Below, piece by piece: positions 11,048-23,000 of a DNA stretch of 64,000 bases. How positions within the stretch are numbered: position 1 is the stretch's first letter; each line of letters begins with the position of its first letter. Both the position numbers and the translations under genes were made by a program. A model generated the notes under the pieces. It searched no databases, was not told the origin of the DNA, and saw only the letters and a program-made list of their open reading frames with translations. The stretch is taken from positions 59,840 to 123,839 of the forward strand of contig DF237031.1 of assembly GCA_000708835.1 (NCBI GenBank), read 5' to 3'. The DNA comes from Klebsormidium nitens. Its lineage: Eukaryota; Streptophyta; Klebsormidiophyceae; Klebsormidiales; Klebsormidiaceae.

Positions 11048-14000
11048 ATGGCGGAAACCTCTGCCCTTGCCGCTGGAAAAGCCTCTCACATTTCAAGCAC
11101 AGCCAGCGCGCGGCGCAATGCACTTGAGCCTGCTTCCAGAAGCTTTTGCTTTTGCCTGCAATCAAGGTCTTTGGATAGGATAAGGCGACGGAATGGAAAG
11201 CATTGGGAGCTTGCTTCCAGCTATTCTGAGCAATTGCCTCATCTGAGGACGAAAGGGTCCTCCGAAGGAAGGAGCCAAGCGAGGGTACTGAGCTGTCGAG
11301 CTGGTCCTCCAAGGGTGAGTCTGTTAAATGAGAAATGCACCTGACACTTCATCAACCAACACTGGATACTGAAGAGAGAATGGGAAGAGTTCTCCCGCCG
11401 GACTTGGAAAGCTAGCAGGATTGCGCCTTGGTCAAAAGCTAATGCACATGGACTTGGTCTGCTTTTTAAGCTAAGGGCCATTGGATGTCAACTGAAAGCC
11501 AGATGTAAAGAGCCACCTCAGTTGGATGAAGCTAGTGTTGCTACAAAACTTGAATTGGGAAGACTCAATGTGGCGGCACAAGTTGGACAGCACGAAAGGC
11601 TACTTTTGCGGCCACGTCATTTGAGTATTTTTCTGCTTAGAAACACCTGACAGTGCACAATGCTTTATACTGATTTAAAGGGCTGCTAGCAGCAAGAACA
11701 AGTACAAACCGCCTCGTGCACTCAATCGCTAAAAATGCATCTATCCGCAAGTGTGGCAGTCACGCAGAAAAGTAGTCGCTTCCTAATAGTCGCCAGCTTG
11801 ATTGACTAGCAATCTTGCGGTGTAAAAATCTCGACAGAACAGTTTAAGAACATTCAACTGAATGCTTGAAGCCCAGCAGAGCGAACAGGCTGTGACTGTG
11901 AGAAGGTCTAGCAACACTGGCTTAAGCAGGCCATCACCTGTAAGCTGTGGTGGTACAATCCATACGACTTTTCCAAACCTGAATTAGTGAGATATCCTTG
12001 AGTCGGGCAGGATCCGGTCGGAGGACCGATTCACAAAGTTCACAAAATCCCACCGGAAAGCCTTCTGAGAGTTTTCTATTCCACCCATGTTTCCTCCTTC
12101 AAAGGAGTTCAACTATAAGATTATGACTCGTGATGATTACGAGCACCAACTGTATGGAACCTGACCATAGATGTGAGCAAGCTCTTGCGATGGGGACAAA
12201 TGTCTGTCGAAAAGTTGCATCAAAACAGTGTGGATTTGACTTGCGCTTCCTTGCCCTCTCATTTTGCAATTCAATGAACAAGGCTAGGACGAAACCGCAA
12301 AATAAGAACCATTTTGCTCCCAGACTGACAGGCCCCCCTTGTACTTTCCTCTTCTGACACCTCTATCTTCCGGCCAGGGAGATAACCGTATCGCTGACCA
12401 AGAACATCCCCGGCAGGGACAGAAAAGTTTCGTAGACTGAAGCATTCCTTTTAAAGCGTGACATCCTCCCTCTGACGGTCTATTTACACACCTCCCCCCC
12501 CTTTCTCCCCTCAGGGCAAGAACAGCTTCGCCAATCAGGAGCACCCCCGCCAAGGCGAGGTCTACAAAGAGGCCGAATGGCTCGTCCTTGTCCCGTACGG
12601 CCCCCCCTGCCATCTACTGTAAATATATGACTCACCTACCAGCACCCCTCGTGTTCAACAGACGACACTCTGCTGACAAACCCCCTTTCTTTTTCCAGGC
12701 AAAAAACAGCATCGCAAATCAGGAGCACCCCCGCCAGGGCGAGATCTACCAGGAGACCGCATGGCTCGTCCCCCCCTACGACACCGACGACTCCCCGCCC
12801 CTGCCAGTTTTCCCGATGCTGTCAGCAACGGGGATTTCGCTCTCAGTCTGCTTGTACGAGTTTCTGAGGCAGCATTACTGGCTGCCGATCGGTGCGCCCT
12901 CGCTGCTGCTCCCCAACGATGCGCACATCTTTGTGGGGACGCCGCTGGGCTTTCTCTTGGCGCTGCGCCTGAACAACGCTTACGAAAGGTGAGACATTTA
13001 AAGATTCTTCCGAGTGAATTCCGAGAGCAGCAACTAAGGACGTTAGATGTCTTTCAGTCCCTGCTTCCCTCACACCCTTGACGTGCACATGAGTAATGAA
13101 GAACGCTGCTATTCTTTGACGACTCTCGAGCTGGCTGGTTACCTTGCCAAGAAGACGGCCTGCTAACAGAACATTCAGTCGATTGACATATTCAAGAACA
13201 TGTTCCTTTCGAGTGAATTCAGCGCCAGAACTGCTTTGACAGACTACCAACGGCATCGGCTTGTCTGTTGTCAACCTTCTCCCTTCATTGTCCGTACGAG
13301 CTGCCTATTCTGCCTGTACTACTTAGAGAATATATTCTACTGGCTGACGAAGGGTCCTGCTCAAGAACTTCGCTCGTAACCTGTTTGCCTCAGTCGAATC
13401 GGGGGCCGGAACTGCGTCGATCAATCCACCACCTCGCCACCAATATTTCTATTTCCGCTGCAGAAATCATTCCTCTCACTTCCTGGACAGCCATTTGGAA
13501 AACTTCCGAACTGATCAAAAGTGGCTTTCCACACTGATTACAAGTGGCTTACAGATTCGCCAGCTTCTTAGCCTAGTACCTGACCTGGATTGTTATCCTT
13601 TGCATTCTCCGGAACTGCTTTGGTTAAGTCTCCCACCAGCATCCCGACCCCTCTGCAAACGGTGTTTCTTCTAAAGCGGGTTTTTGGTTAGGATTGGCCC
13701 CAAAGCGACTAAACAACAGGCTAACGAGTAACCCTCTTCCTAACCTGCTTTTTCTCAGGTGGATCCAGGGCCGGAACTGCTTCGACCAGATCACCACCAG
13801 CATCCGCATCTCCGCTGCCACCCTAACCCTCCCCCTCGTCGAAACGGAGCGCGAGGAGCTCTCCCAACTGCTCAACACTCTGAAGGCGTTTGCGCTCGCG
13901 GCTCGGGACTACATCCGGCGGGACAACGTGGATTCCGGAGCGGATTCCGCCCCACGGATGGCCCGAAACATCGGGGCGCGGGAGGGGGTCATGGACGACG

Positions 14001-15286
14001 CGTCCTCGCTGCTTGACCCGTCGGAGAAGGAGATTGTGGAGGCGGCACGGAGCCCACCGATTGCAATAATCAACGGGCTCAGATTGCGGGTGAGATTTCA
14101 AGTGCTTTTGGATTGATTCCTGTCGTTTGTTAGCCGATGTTTTCCGCTGTGCTTTATGGCCCCATGCTTTGAGCACGCTTCGTAGGTGACGAGCCCTTCT
14201 CCAGGGCGAGTTACTTGTGAGGGGGGCGGAGCGAAGGCCGTCTTTTGAAGTGACCAACGGCCGGAGGCTTGTTTCTGTCGTATCTCTGAGCTCGATAAGA
14301 TTTTGCAACAAGGAACCTTGTGGAATGTTGAACGGTAAAGAATGGAGTCGGGCACGGCAGGCGATCATCAGGGATCCCTGTCGAAGCAGCCATCGTAGGT
14401 CTTCTTTCTTGACGGCAGACGTTTCTGACTACTCCTGAGATCCGTGTTGAAGACACAGACTTTTTACTTGCTGCTGGAAGAATGACGAGGGGGAGCGGTT
14501 CAGCTGCAAAAGTCGGTCCCTAGGGGCGCCCGAAAGCAAGCGATGTATGCCACATTTGTGCACGAAAGTCCTGCAAGCAGTGCCTTATGAATTGTCATCT
14601 CTCCCGAAAAGGGAAGACACAGCTTGTCTTTTTTCGCCTGGTCTTCTTCACTTTGCTTCAATCACTTGAACTGAGGAAAGGAACGCGTTTCCGTTTCCTT
14701 CTCTCCCCCTCTCTGCCCTTGTAAGTACCTCGTGATATTTTGCTGTCGGCCTGACTGCATTTATGATTCGTCACACCTGGATCAGTACACAGGAAGTTGC
14801 GCATTGGCAGTTAGAATTAGGGTCCGTTTGCGGCGCTCCACTCATCCGGACTGCTCAGTTGCTTCGCAGATACGGGACCTCGTGGCAGAGGGGAAAATTG
14901 CGGGGTCCGACGAAGGACGCGTCAACGAGCAACTGAATGTCCTTGTTACGGCTGTCACGAGCTGCGAGCGGCTACTCACGACACGGATGCCGTCAGCGTT
15001 CATCATGCAGTTGCGCACGCTTCTATTGTTATGGCTATGCACGCTGCCCTTTGTGTTAGTGCGGGCTTTAGGGCCCGAAATTGCCATTTTTGCTCACTTT
15101 GCGGTAACGTGGGGGCTCTTGGGCATAGAAGCTGCGGCACAGACGTGCGAGCAGCCATTCGGTTACGAATACAATGATCTGCCACTCAATCGCTTGTGTG
15201 ACGAGTTGTGTAGGGACATCGACTCCAGCGCTAAGTCTGCGCAAATGAGAGCGAATGCACGCTTGAAAGAGGTGGGGAACTCTTGA
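11048..15286 (+). CDS. Bestrophin-like (UPF0187/VCCN type) anion channel, probably plastid-targeted
   Basis: Exons are 11048-11314 (tentative), 12699-12988, 13759-14089 and 14870-15286. Phases agree and give 434 aa, near the usual length for plant bestrophin-like proteins with a transit peptide. The first exon is rich in Ala, Ser and Arg (MAETSALAAGKASHISSTAS), like a chloroplast transit peptide, and ends at AAGG|GTGAGT. The core has bestrophin landmarks: an N-terminal membrane helix region, LLALRLNNAYERW at an exon junction, a second hydrophobic pair (TLLLLWLCTLPFVLV; FAHFAVTWGLLGI), and FGYEYNDLPLNRLCDELCRD, which matches the family's FGxExNDLPL signature. The family forms pentameric chloride channels; the plant member VCCN1 works in thylakoids. 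Plastid location here is inferred from exon 1, whose link to the rest is uncertain. Exon-edge copies crowd the introns. Confidence 0.78.
12514..12612 (+). repeat. Exon-edge echo of bestrophin exon 12699-12988
   Basis: The acceptor and first ~75 bases of the exon at 12699 appear again here in the same phase. The encoded run KNSFANQEHPRQGEVYKE parallels KNSIANQEHPRQGEIYQE in the real exon, so the copy once was coding sequence. The polypyrimidine tract upstream is duplicated too. The copy loses similarity after the run and stops at TAA near 12610. It could act as an alternative acceptor that leads to nonsense-mediated decay, but as placed it is redundant with the downstream exon. Confidence 0.85.
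13005..13660 (+). repeat. Array of decayed echoes of bestrophin exon 13759-14089
   Basis: The functional exon begins AG|GTGGATCCAGGGCCGGAACTGC... and runs through CACCACCAGCATCCGCATC. Degraded copies of this start occur at about 13205 (GCCAGAACTGCTTTGAC), 13387 (GGGCCGGAACTGCGTCGATC, the best preserved, followed by TTTCCGCTGC) and 13603 (CCGGAACTGCTTTGG then CCACCAGCATCC). A very faint one sits near 13011. Spacing is roughly 160-210 bases. All are direct, in the intron upstream of the functional exon, and none is open for long. Confidence 0.75.
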
Positions 15287-18208
15287 AATGATCCAGACAT
15301 GATTGATGAACGAAACGGCAAACTTTGCTCTTACGCCAGAGTGCAGACTCGAAGAGATCCAGAGAGAGGTTGCGGAGTAGGAGCGTCGCCAAAGCCAAAG
15401 CATCCGACAATGTCAAGGTTCGTTGGTCGACCTCAACGGTTCTTAGTAGGCAGCCGTCATCTCTTAGGCAAAACTCGGCCTTTTATATCGGATCTTGGTC
15501 GACTGATTGTACGGGAACCGTTGGCTATACTCATCATTTTCCTCCAACGTCGCCGCTTGGTAATCAACATTGTTAAAGTCATCAAAGATGTCTAAGAGTG
15601 ATATTATTGTCCGACAATCTCTCTCTCCGTTGAATGATGCATTTTCATTCCTTATTTCGGATTGTAGAGCGGATTACCATGTGAATGCCACTCGGTCACT
15701 AAGTTTTTGACGGTTGTCGATTTGAATCTTCGGATGCTTAGTACATCGATCAGCACTGGAACTGAGACGGTGCATGCCGTCATTGAATCCGGACGTGAAG
15801 GGAAGAGCTTGCCATGCATACGCCGCGCCGCACCGATAAAGCTCGGTAAACTGGCATCTAACGGTCCACTGACCGGTCCTGCATGTCACTTCACCATGCA
15901 TGAGTTGCAATTATGAAGTATAACGAAAACGATTCAATATTTGAAGCTAGTGGTCGTTAATTGCCAGTTGAAGAGCTAGTGGTCCGACTGAGTCATCGTT
16001 CAGTGCCATGCCAGGCGGCCAAGCTAATTCCGGAACTCGCAACCAAGTTTAGTGAATCCATGCACAACACCTAATAGGAGGCTCAAATGTCACTCCGCTG
16101 TCTGCTATGCCTCGCTTCCGGAGTCCGACGACGTTCAACAAACTATTGATCATGATCGTCGAACAAATCTGTGCCTCATGAACGACTCTTGTGCAGAACT
16201 ATAGTCGGCGGATCGACCATCATGCATCGCCAAAGGATTCGCTCTCTAGCGCCTCTCAATGTGCCGCGCTCGAGTCCATGGATGCATGTGCTGATTCGGG
16301 ATTTTTTAAAGTACGGTCGCTTGGGTCAGTCCGTTGCAAAGTTCAAACCATTGTCGATCACCATCATGGCAATGTACTGCAAGATCGGATATGCTCAACT
16401 ATGACATGCATGTACGGCGTGCGCTGATCGCGATACCGGTACCGCGCAGCAGACGGAGAGGCCGGCGCATGCTGCAGTGCCAAGCAGGTGCCAAGCTCAG
16501 CTATACCGTGACTACTCTAGTAAACTTTGTTTTTCTTCTTCTGTTCAGGCTTGCAGGCTGGTGTGTTTCTGGTCATTCTGGCCCAGCCCCTGTAGAGATA
16601 GACTTACAGCATAGTAGAAGACAAGTCCTACACTAGCGGTGTCGGATGCACATTCATCCACCGATGATCGGGACACTAGACAAAGACCGCATTTTTGGAT
16701 TGACGGCAGGCCGGCCAGATAAGAGCATTTTGTCTCAAAAATCCATACGTGTCAATCAACATGGATTGCAATGGCATGCTTAATGAATGCGTTTGTTTGA
16801 TGCCATCGGCCTAATTCTTATGCTTCGAGGAGGAAAGGACGGTAGGCAACAAAGAGAGAAAGAGAGGGATGTCAACTCCCTTTGCTGTCGACTTATCTCC
16901 CTCCATCTAGCACTTTTACTTCTTTACTTGATGCACATGACATGAATCAAGACTCGTGTTGAGGACAGGAAGGCAGAACGGACTCATCTCGATCCGTAAA
17001 TTCATCCGAGAAGAATCATTTGCTAAGCATGAAGACTGAATTGCTTGATGCATGATTCTGGCTTGTGCTACTGTATACTCATGGGGATATCCTGACTGAG
17101 AAAACCCGAGGGTTAAGGCAGAACTGCCATATGCGCGCTAGCTGCGACACACTGGTTTTAGAGTCCTACTCTAAACCCAAAAGTTCTCCAAAAATTTATC
17201 CCGGCCGGGCCCGCCGCGCACGGCCGACACATGGCAAGCTGGTAAGGCATCCGATCGGGCAAGGCATGTTTCGGAGTTTGCAAGTATCAACACGTGGCAC
17301 CACATTGTCGACTGTGCTCAAAGTCGCTCACCTGGAGGTTAGGCCCGACACGTGGCGCGCGCTTTCGCCGGAAGGCAATCCAGCAAGGGCTTTTCGCCCA
17401 GGAGAAGAGGGCCAGAAAATATTATGTACATATTCTCTAGAGAACACCCCCGTGTGCACCCCCGTGTGCCCCAACACTTGTATTACCGTACGGTACGGTA
17501 CTCGGCACTGCTCACGGTCGAATGCCTTGCAAAGAGTCTAGTTTGAGGAACAAAGTTGAACGTAACCTGTCTGCAAACAAGCTAGGGCATCGTGTCAAAA
17601 CATATGTGTCCGGACCTCCGCTTTTCTGAATTTCCTTGGGGGGGCTGGTGGCCGGTTCTCGGAGCTCCGTGGCGAAGAGTCGAGGGGGCTGGTGGCCGGT
17701 GCCCGGTTGATCACTTTCACAGCATTTTAAAAGTCACGTATCTCCAAAAATTCCGCCTATACATATATAGTGGACTTCGTATACATGTTCCTGCCCTCGC
17801 CAGCCCCCTGCAGGAAGTCAGGACTCAGGACTCAGGCCACACCGGCCGACCGACCGGTCTCGAAGAAGATGGTCAAATGGGTTTTGTCAAAAATGACAAG
17901 TGTCCATCCGCATATACATCAGGCTTCTTGCCTTATACGGCTCCGAATTGGACCCTATTGGGGCTGTTCCAGAGCAAGTGGATTGGTTATGTTTCAAAAA
18001 TATTCTGCAGACCTCATCCTCCTATATGTATCTGATTTCGACTTATTTTCCGTCGGGGCTTGGGCACCCCTGGTGGCCGGTGTTTTCTGGGTCCATTTTT
18101 GGCCGTACCCCCCTGGTGGCCGGGTTTTTTGTCGGAGGTCCGGACGCACTTGCGCAAGTGTTTTGACACGATGCCTAGCACGCAACGTTAACTCATAAGT
18201 TACAACTA
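15287..18208. other. Gene-free intergenic DNA
   Basis: No supported gene. The stretch has many short palindromes, including frequent CATGCA/GCATGC motifs between about 15770 and 16480. From 17645 to 18125 the word CTGGTGGCCGG recurs four times (about 17649, 17688, 18071, 18113) in two close pairs. Open frames here are short, lack conserved motifs and have no convincing splice partners. The 3' UTR of the bestrophin-like gene must lie at the left end. Confidence 0.5.
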
Positions 18209-18533
18209 CCGTACGACCAAGACATGATTCCGAATAAATAAATAAATATTTGCATTCGGAAAGTTGGAAACTCCGGATAAGCAGTCGGATTCTGCTTTTT
18301 CGGAAACTGAAAATAATTGTTAAATCCCGTTCGGAAAGTGATTGCAAAGGCCCTATGACTGAGCGGTACGTACCGGGTCACCGTTAAAAGCCTCAAAAAC
18401 ATGGGTACCGGGGTACCTGGAGGCGATTCGGATTTAGGGTCGGAAAGTGGAAAATAGTATATATAATTTGGGCTCCCATTCGCTAAATTAATTGCTTTTT
18501 TTGAGCATTCGGAATCATACCTTGGTCGTACGG
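18209..18533. mobile_element. MITE-like element with 26-bp terminal inverted repeats
   Basis: The left arm at 18209-18234 starts CCGTACGACCAAG and ends TGATTCCGAA. The right arm at 18508-18533 is its reverse complement with two mismatches. The enclosed 273 bases are AT-rich, non-coding and contain several CGGAAAGT-type words. Size, inverted ends and lack of coding capacity fit a miniature inverted-repeat transposable element. I see no clear target-site duplication, so it could also be a simple long hairpin. Confidence 0.5.
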
Positions 18534-20029
18534 CTCTTGGCCCTACAAGAGCTATTCGTCTGCATTCTGTTAGGAAACCCTTCCCAAAACCCCTACTTTA
18601 CATAACCATGCTTTGATAGGTAGGTCAGCTTACTAACTTGCCGGCTACAACAGCTCGGAGAGTCGACGACTCACGAGCACCGGTCTCCGGAGTCCGTGGC
18701 GATGTAGGGCCCTGTGGTGAGATTCTTGAGAATTGACAGCTTGGACGTGCAAGTGAGTCGAAGTGTGAAAAGGACCAATCTACATGATTATCCAGGAGGT
18801 ATTAATTGAACCGCATACCCCGTCGATTATTGTTTGTTGATTTCACCTGAAGTTCCGTAACGGTACGTATTACGTAACCGCTGGTGTTTCTTCAGTTGGG
18901 ATTCGGGAACATTGTCTCACCTATAGAACACTTTTGAGTGAGGGCCTATAATAGTCCATTCAACATGATGTTATGCATCCTTTTTCGTAACGTTGAATGA
19001 GACTCGACTCTGGAGACCCCGTGCCTGCAAAATTTAATACAGACCAGTCGATCACCAGTGCCTCGCTGTACTTGGCTGCCTTATGAATAAAACTTAGAAC
19101 AGAATATACGATGAGTTCTTACACCTACTGAATCAGAGGTACAAACCGAGTGCATACCTGCTCTAGAAGGACTCAGAAGCTCGGAACTTGCCTGGCTCGA
19201 GCGACGAGCGCGCCTTTGCGCCAGCTGTTACCGAAAATGACCACATGAAAAAAACCCCTCAGGAGCTCGTGATGATTTCACCTCACATTTGATGGAATGG
19301 CTTCCTTCAAATCTGATCTCTCGCTTCATTGCTGAACGGAGCTTGCATGAGGGACTGAGGGAGCCCTTCATCAGCTGTAGAGAGTCTGACCCTTGACAAG
19401 AAACGTGCGTTTTGAAGATAACAAAGGAGGCAAAACGGAGGGGAGACGCTCTTCTTGAGGGGGTCTTCTTTCATGGTGTATGCACGGGTGTCTCGAGCTG
19501 GGGAAACTTTGGCAACTGGGGGGTTGAAACCATTAGAATAGGGCACTCCCTTTAGGCTTTGGGTTTTCGTCGTTTTGGTTAATAGCTACAGGGGCGCCAG
19601 ATAACTATTTGAAAACGCCTTCGCATGGAAGGTGCTTGCTCCTTAGTACAATCCAAGTGATTCAGGCGTGCATTCAGAAGCTGACTCATGCTTTCGTGGA
19701 TACGAGAAGCTTCACATTGCTGAATCAGAGTAGCTTTCTTGGCAACTCTCTGAGTTTACTCTCAATCTGGAGCATAACGCATGCTCAAGGGGTTGAAAGC
19801 TTCTCCATCCGAAAGACCTTTTCGATTGCGAGCTTTCAACCACTTTTTAGGAAGTATTTGAGACACTTTGAATGCACTTGGAATAAGCAGCTTGCGAGGT
19901 ACCTGCTTTAGAGCACATTGCAATTTGGCGGCCTGAAAACAGAAAATATTCGGCGCAGTTTTGCTCAGCAATCATAGAGCAATCAAAAATATCTGAAAGC
20001 AAGGGCAGTGTGCATTCATACATCCCAGG
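18534..20029. other. Gene-free DNA upstream of the gene at 20030
   Basis: No protein-like frame on either strand. The right part should hold the promoter and 5' leader of the plus-strand gene that starts at 20030. I see no tRNA, no strong repeat and no clear promoter motif. Confidence 0.4.
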
Positions 20030-23000
20030 ATGGACTGGACTGGCCAGACAGGGCAGTGGCAACCAGATCAGTGGCAGAAGCGCCGCCTGTTATCAGCCCC
20101 TGAGGAGGCGCACGGCTCGGAAAATGTGCCAACTCAGGAGTGGCAGCCGCTGACGTCATCGGCGACGATGTCAGCGGACGTTTTGGCAGACGAGTTCCAG
20201 CAAATGCACCAGGAAGCGCCGGGGTTTAGCGGATTTGAGGAGAACGGGGAGACGTCCACCGCGGCGCTTTTGGCAGAGCTTCAGGCGTTGCAAGCATCGA
20301 TGAACATGGCGGGGGGGTCCACACGGGAGGCATCGTACCCCCCCACAGGGTTGGGATCCACGGCGGGGGGCTCAAATCACAGGGGACTGTCGGGGAACAT
20401 TGTCAGGAGCTTCTCGGGAGAAAATGACGACATTCTGGGGTTTGCTTTGGATTCGCCCTTCAGCCTCGAAGATCTCTTCATGAGCCCCACTCCTGCGTCG
20501 GGCTCGCTTAACAAGAACGCCAGCGGCTTTCCGACGCTCGACGTACCTCTTCTGGCGTCGACCCCCACGGTCAGCCAAACCCCGCAACTTAACCGCGCCG
20601 TGCCCTCCCCCCTGGATCTGATCAACCGTGACTTTGTCTCAGAATTGTACCACCCAGGGGCGCCCGGAATGCATCCACCAAAACCTCCCCGTTCAGGAGC
20701 TTTCCCCCCGGAGCTGCATTTTGCGCCCCTGCAAAACCCACTTTTTGCCCCCCCTAAGGATGCGACCGCACTCGACGAGCAACACCCCCCCCGCTATGGC
20801 CGGTCTGCATCGCTCGGTCAGGGCCCCACTCAACCCCCCCCCCTCCCGCAGGGCCAGAAGCTCTTCCCCTCAGCCACATTCTCAGGGGGGGGGCACGCCC
20901 GGTCCCCCCACACCCCCGACCTGCCACCCCCCACACCCAAAAGCTCAGAAACGCAGCGGAGCAAGCCCCCCGCCAGCAGTTCGCAGAGTTCGGACACTCC
21001 CCCGGACAACTCGCGCCTGGTGTCCGCCGCAGAGATCATGGAAGCGCTCCGAAAACTGCCGTCCAGAGCTAGCCATGCGGCCCAGCGGGAGGCCCTCCGC
21101 TCCTCGCCCCCCGTTCTGGGGGGGGACTTGCCCACCCCTCCGAAAAGCCACCGCCAGAATTTGCTCGCCTCGAGCACGTGCCTGGAAGGCGTGAACGCGC
21201 CCCCCCTCTTCGTGCAGATGTCGGACGAGAAGTTGAATTCTGCGCGGAATCGAGCGTTGCGGGGGGTTTACTCCGCAGAATTGGAGATTCTGAGGTGGTG
21301 GTGTTTGGAGAATCTGAGCGAGGTTGTGGTTGAAAACATTCCGGGGGTGCACTTTCTATCGTGCAACGCGCTGCCTGCAGCGCCCTACAGAGCTGCGCGG
21401 TAGGTTTCCCTTGGACGTTTTGTCTTTGTCTGGACCTCTTTAGTTCCTGCTCAGCATAGTTAACCACATCCTATATTTGATTTGCTGTGCTTCGCAGACT
21501 CAGTTTTTTCTGCGGACTTCATCAATCCCACGACTTAACAAGCGTGCTTCATTATCTTTTCCTGGAATCGTCATAGCTATCCAAGTCCTGCGTTCGATTT
21601 GATGTGCGTCCTATAGATCCCAAGATTGGACGGGCGAGTCACTCCAGAAGATTAGCAAATCATTTCATCGCATTCCCTCTTCCCTGTCTGGTACCTTTTC
21701 TTACACGCAGAGCATTCTGCCTTTGCCTCACAAGTGCCCCTTCCGTGTGTACTTAGCACTTACGTTCATATGCAGTTTTCATGCATTCAAGCTTCGAGTG
21801 ACTGGGACACCCTGCTCTTTCTTGATCTAGTTTTTTTGCTGCTTGAGGTTGCAAATTCTTCGGGTGTCCCTATCTGCTTCATATACCAAATTAGGAGGCT
21901 GTGAATCGATTCTACGATACCTGTTATGTACAACACGTGGCTGATGAGGAGGGGACTGCCGTGCACTCTGATTGATCAACTTTGGACCCAGATCCGTCAA
22001 ACGATGGTACAAGTAAAACTCCAGTGCTACAGTGACTGCAAACTCTGGCAATCCAGGAACCCAAGAGTCAATACAAAAGTCGGATTCTAGCCTGGGGTCT
22101 CAGTAGTTGACGGATTTGTTTTCCTTTATGCCGCTTCTGTCTGCGGCTTGACCGCATAACAAGCAGGTTTGAGATTCTATGCCAGAAACCCAATCAACTT
22201 CAAATCTGCACTTTGACCTGGAAGTTACTCTCATGTCTTTCTTAGAGATCTTGCTGACAATGTGCTGACGTCATGCTGTGCTCCTGGCTGCAGGCTGATG
22301 CTCTCAAAGATGACGCTCTGGCTGCGGCAATTCCAGTTCAACGTGCGGAAGGTCAGCCCTGTAGATCTGTACATGGTGAGTCTCAAGCTGCTTCTTCTGT
22401 ACAAGCCTATCCGTCACTTTGTCTCGTTATTGTTACGCGCAATTTCTGTGATGATCTGGTGGTCAGAGAACCATGAACTTCAGTCTTTTCGCTCAGAGCT
22501 TGAGTCACCGCTGTCAATGCAAACGACACATCTTTGATGAAACCCTTCAGACGGACTCGAACCTGTCGTTGTCTGGGGGTACAGCAAAGGCGAACTGGCG
22601 TCTCTGTTCATCTAGCGCCGGTGGCTCTGCGTGTCCCTTTCCCAACCTTCTGTCCATTTGTTATGACGTGTATAGCAGACGTCTCTTGCTTTTGTCTTCC
22701 TTGAAACCTGGTTGGTAAGCACTGAGCCGCAAGTTTTCTTTTGTCGCATCTTTCCTTTGACAGCAGCGGTCTGTACTGGGCGGCATCAGAAACTGGCAGG
22801 GTTCTGTCCTCTGATAAGATGGATGAATCTTCAATTGAGCACAGATATGTTGTTTTGAACATCTGTGAATGTTTGTGAACATCTGGGAATATTGTTCATC
22901 AAGTACTCAATCTAAGCGAGCTCAAAACTTACACCAGAAAGCCAGGGCTAAGCACACCGCGTCAAACGTGTTTGCTGCAGAAGTGTACTCGACTGAACGC

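Noticed and set aside
11040-11312. Minus-strand frame ending CLKCERLFQRQG as a zinc-finger exon
   Set aside because: It overlaps the plus-strand transit-peptide-like exon, has only one CxxC and lacks partner exons.
20372-21467. Several long antisense frames opposite the exon at 20030-21399
   Set aside because: They are shadows of a GC-rich coding exon whose sense frame joins four further exons in phase.
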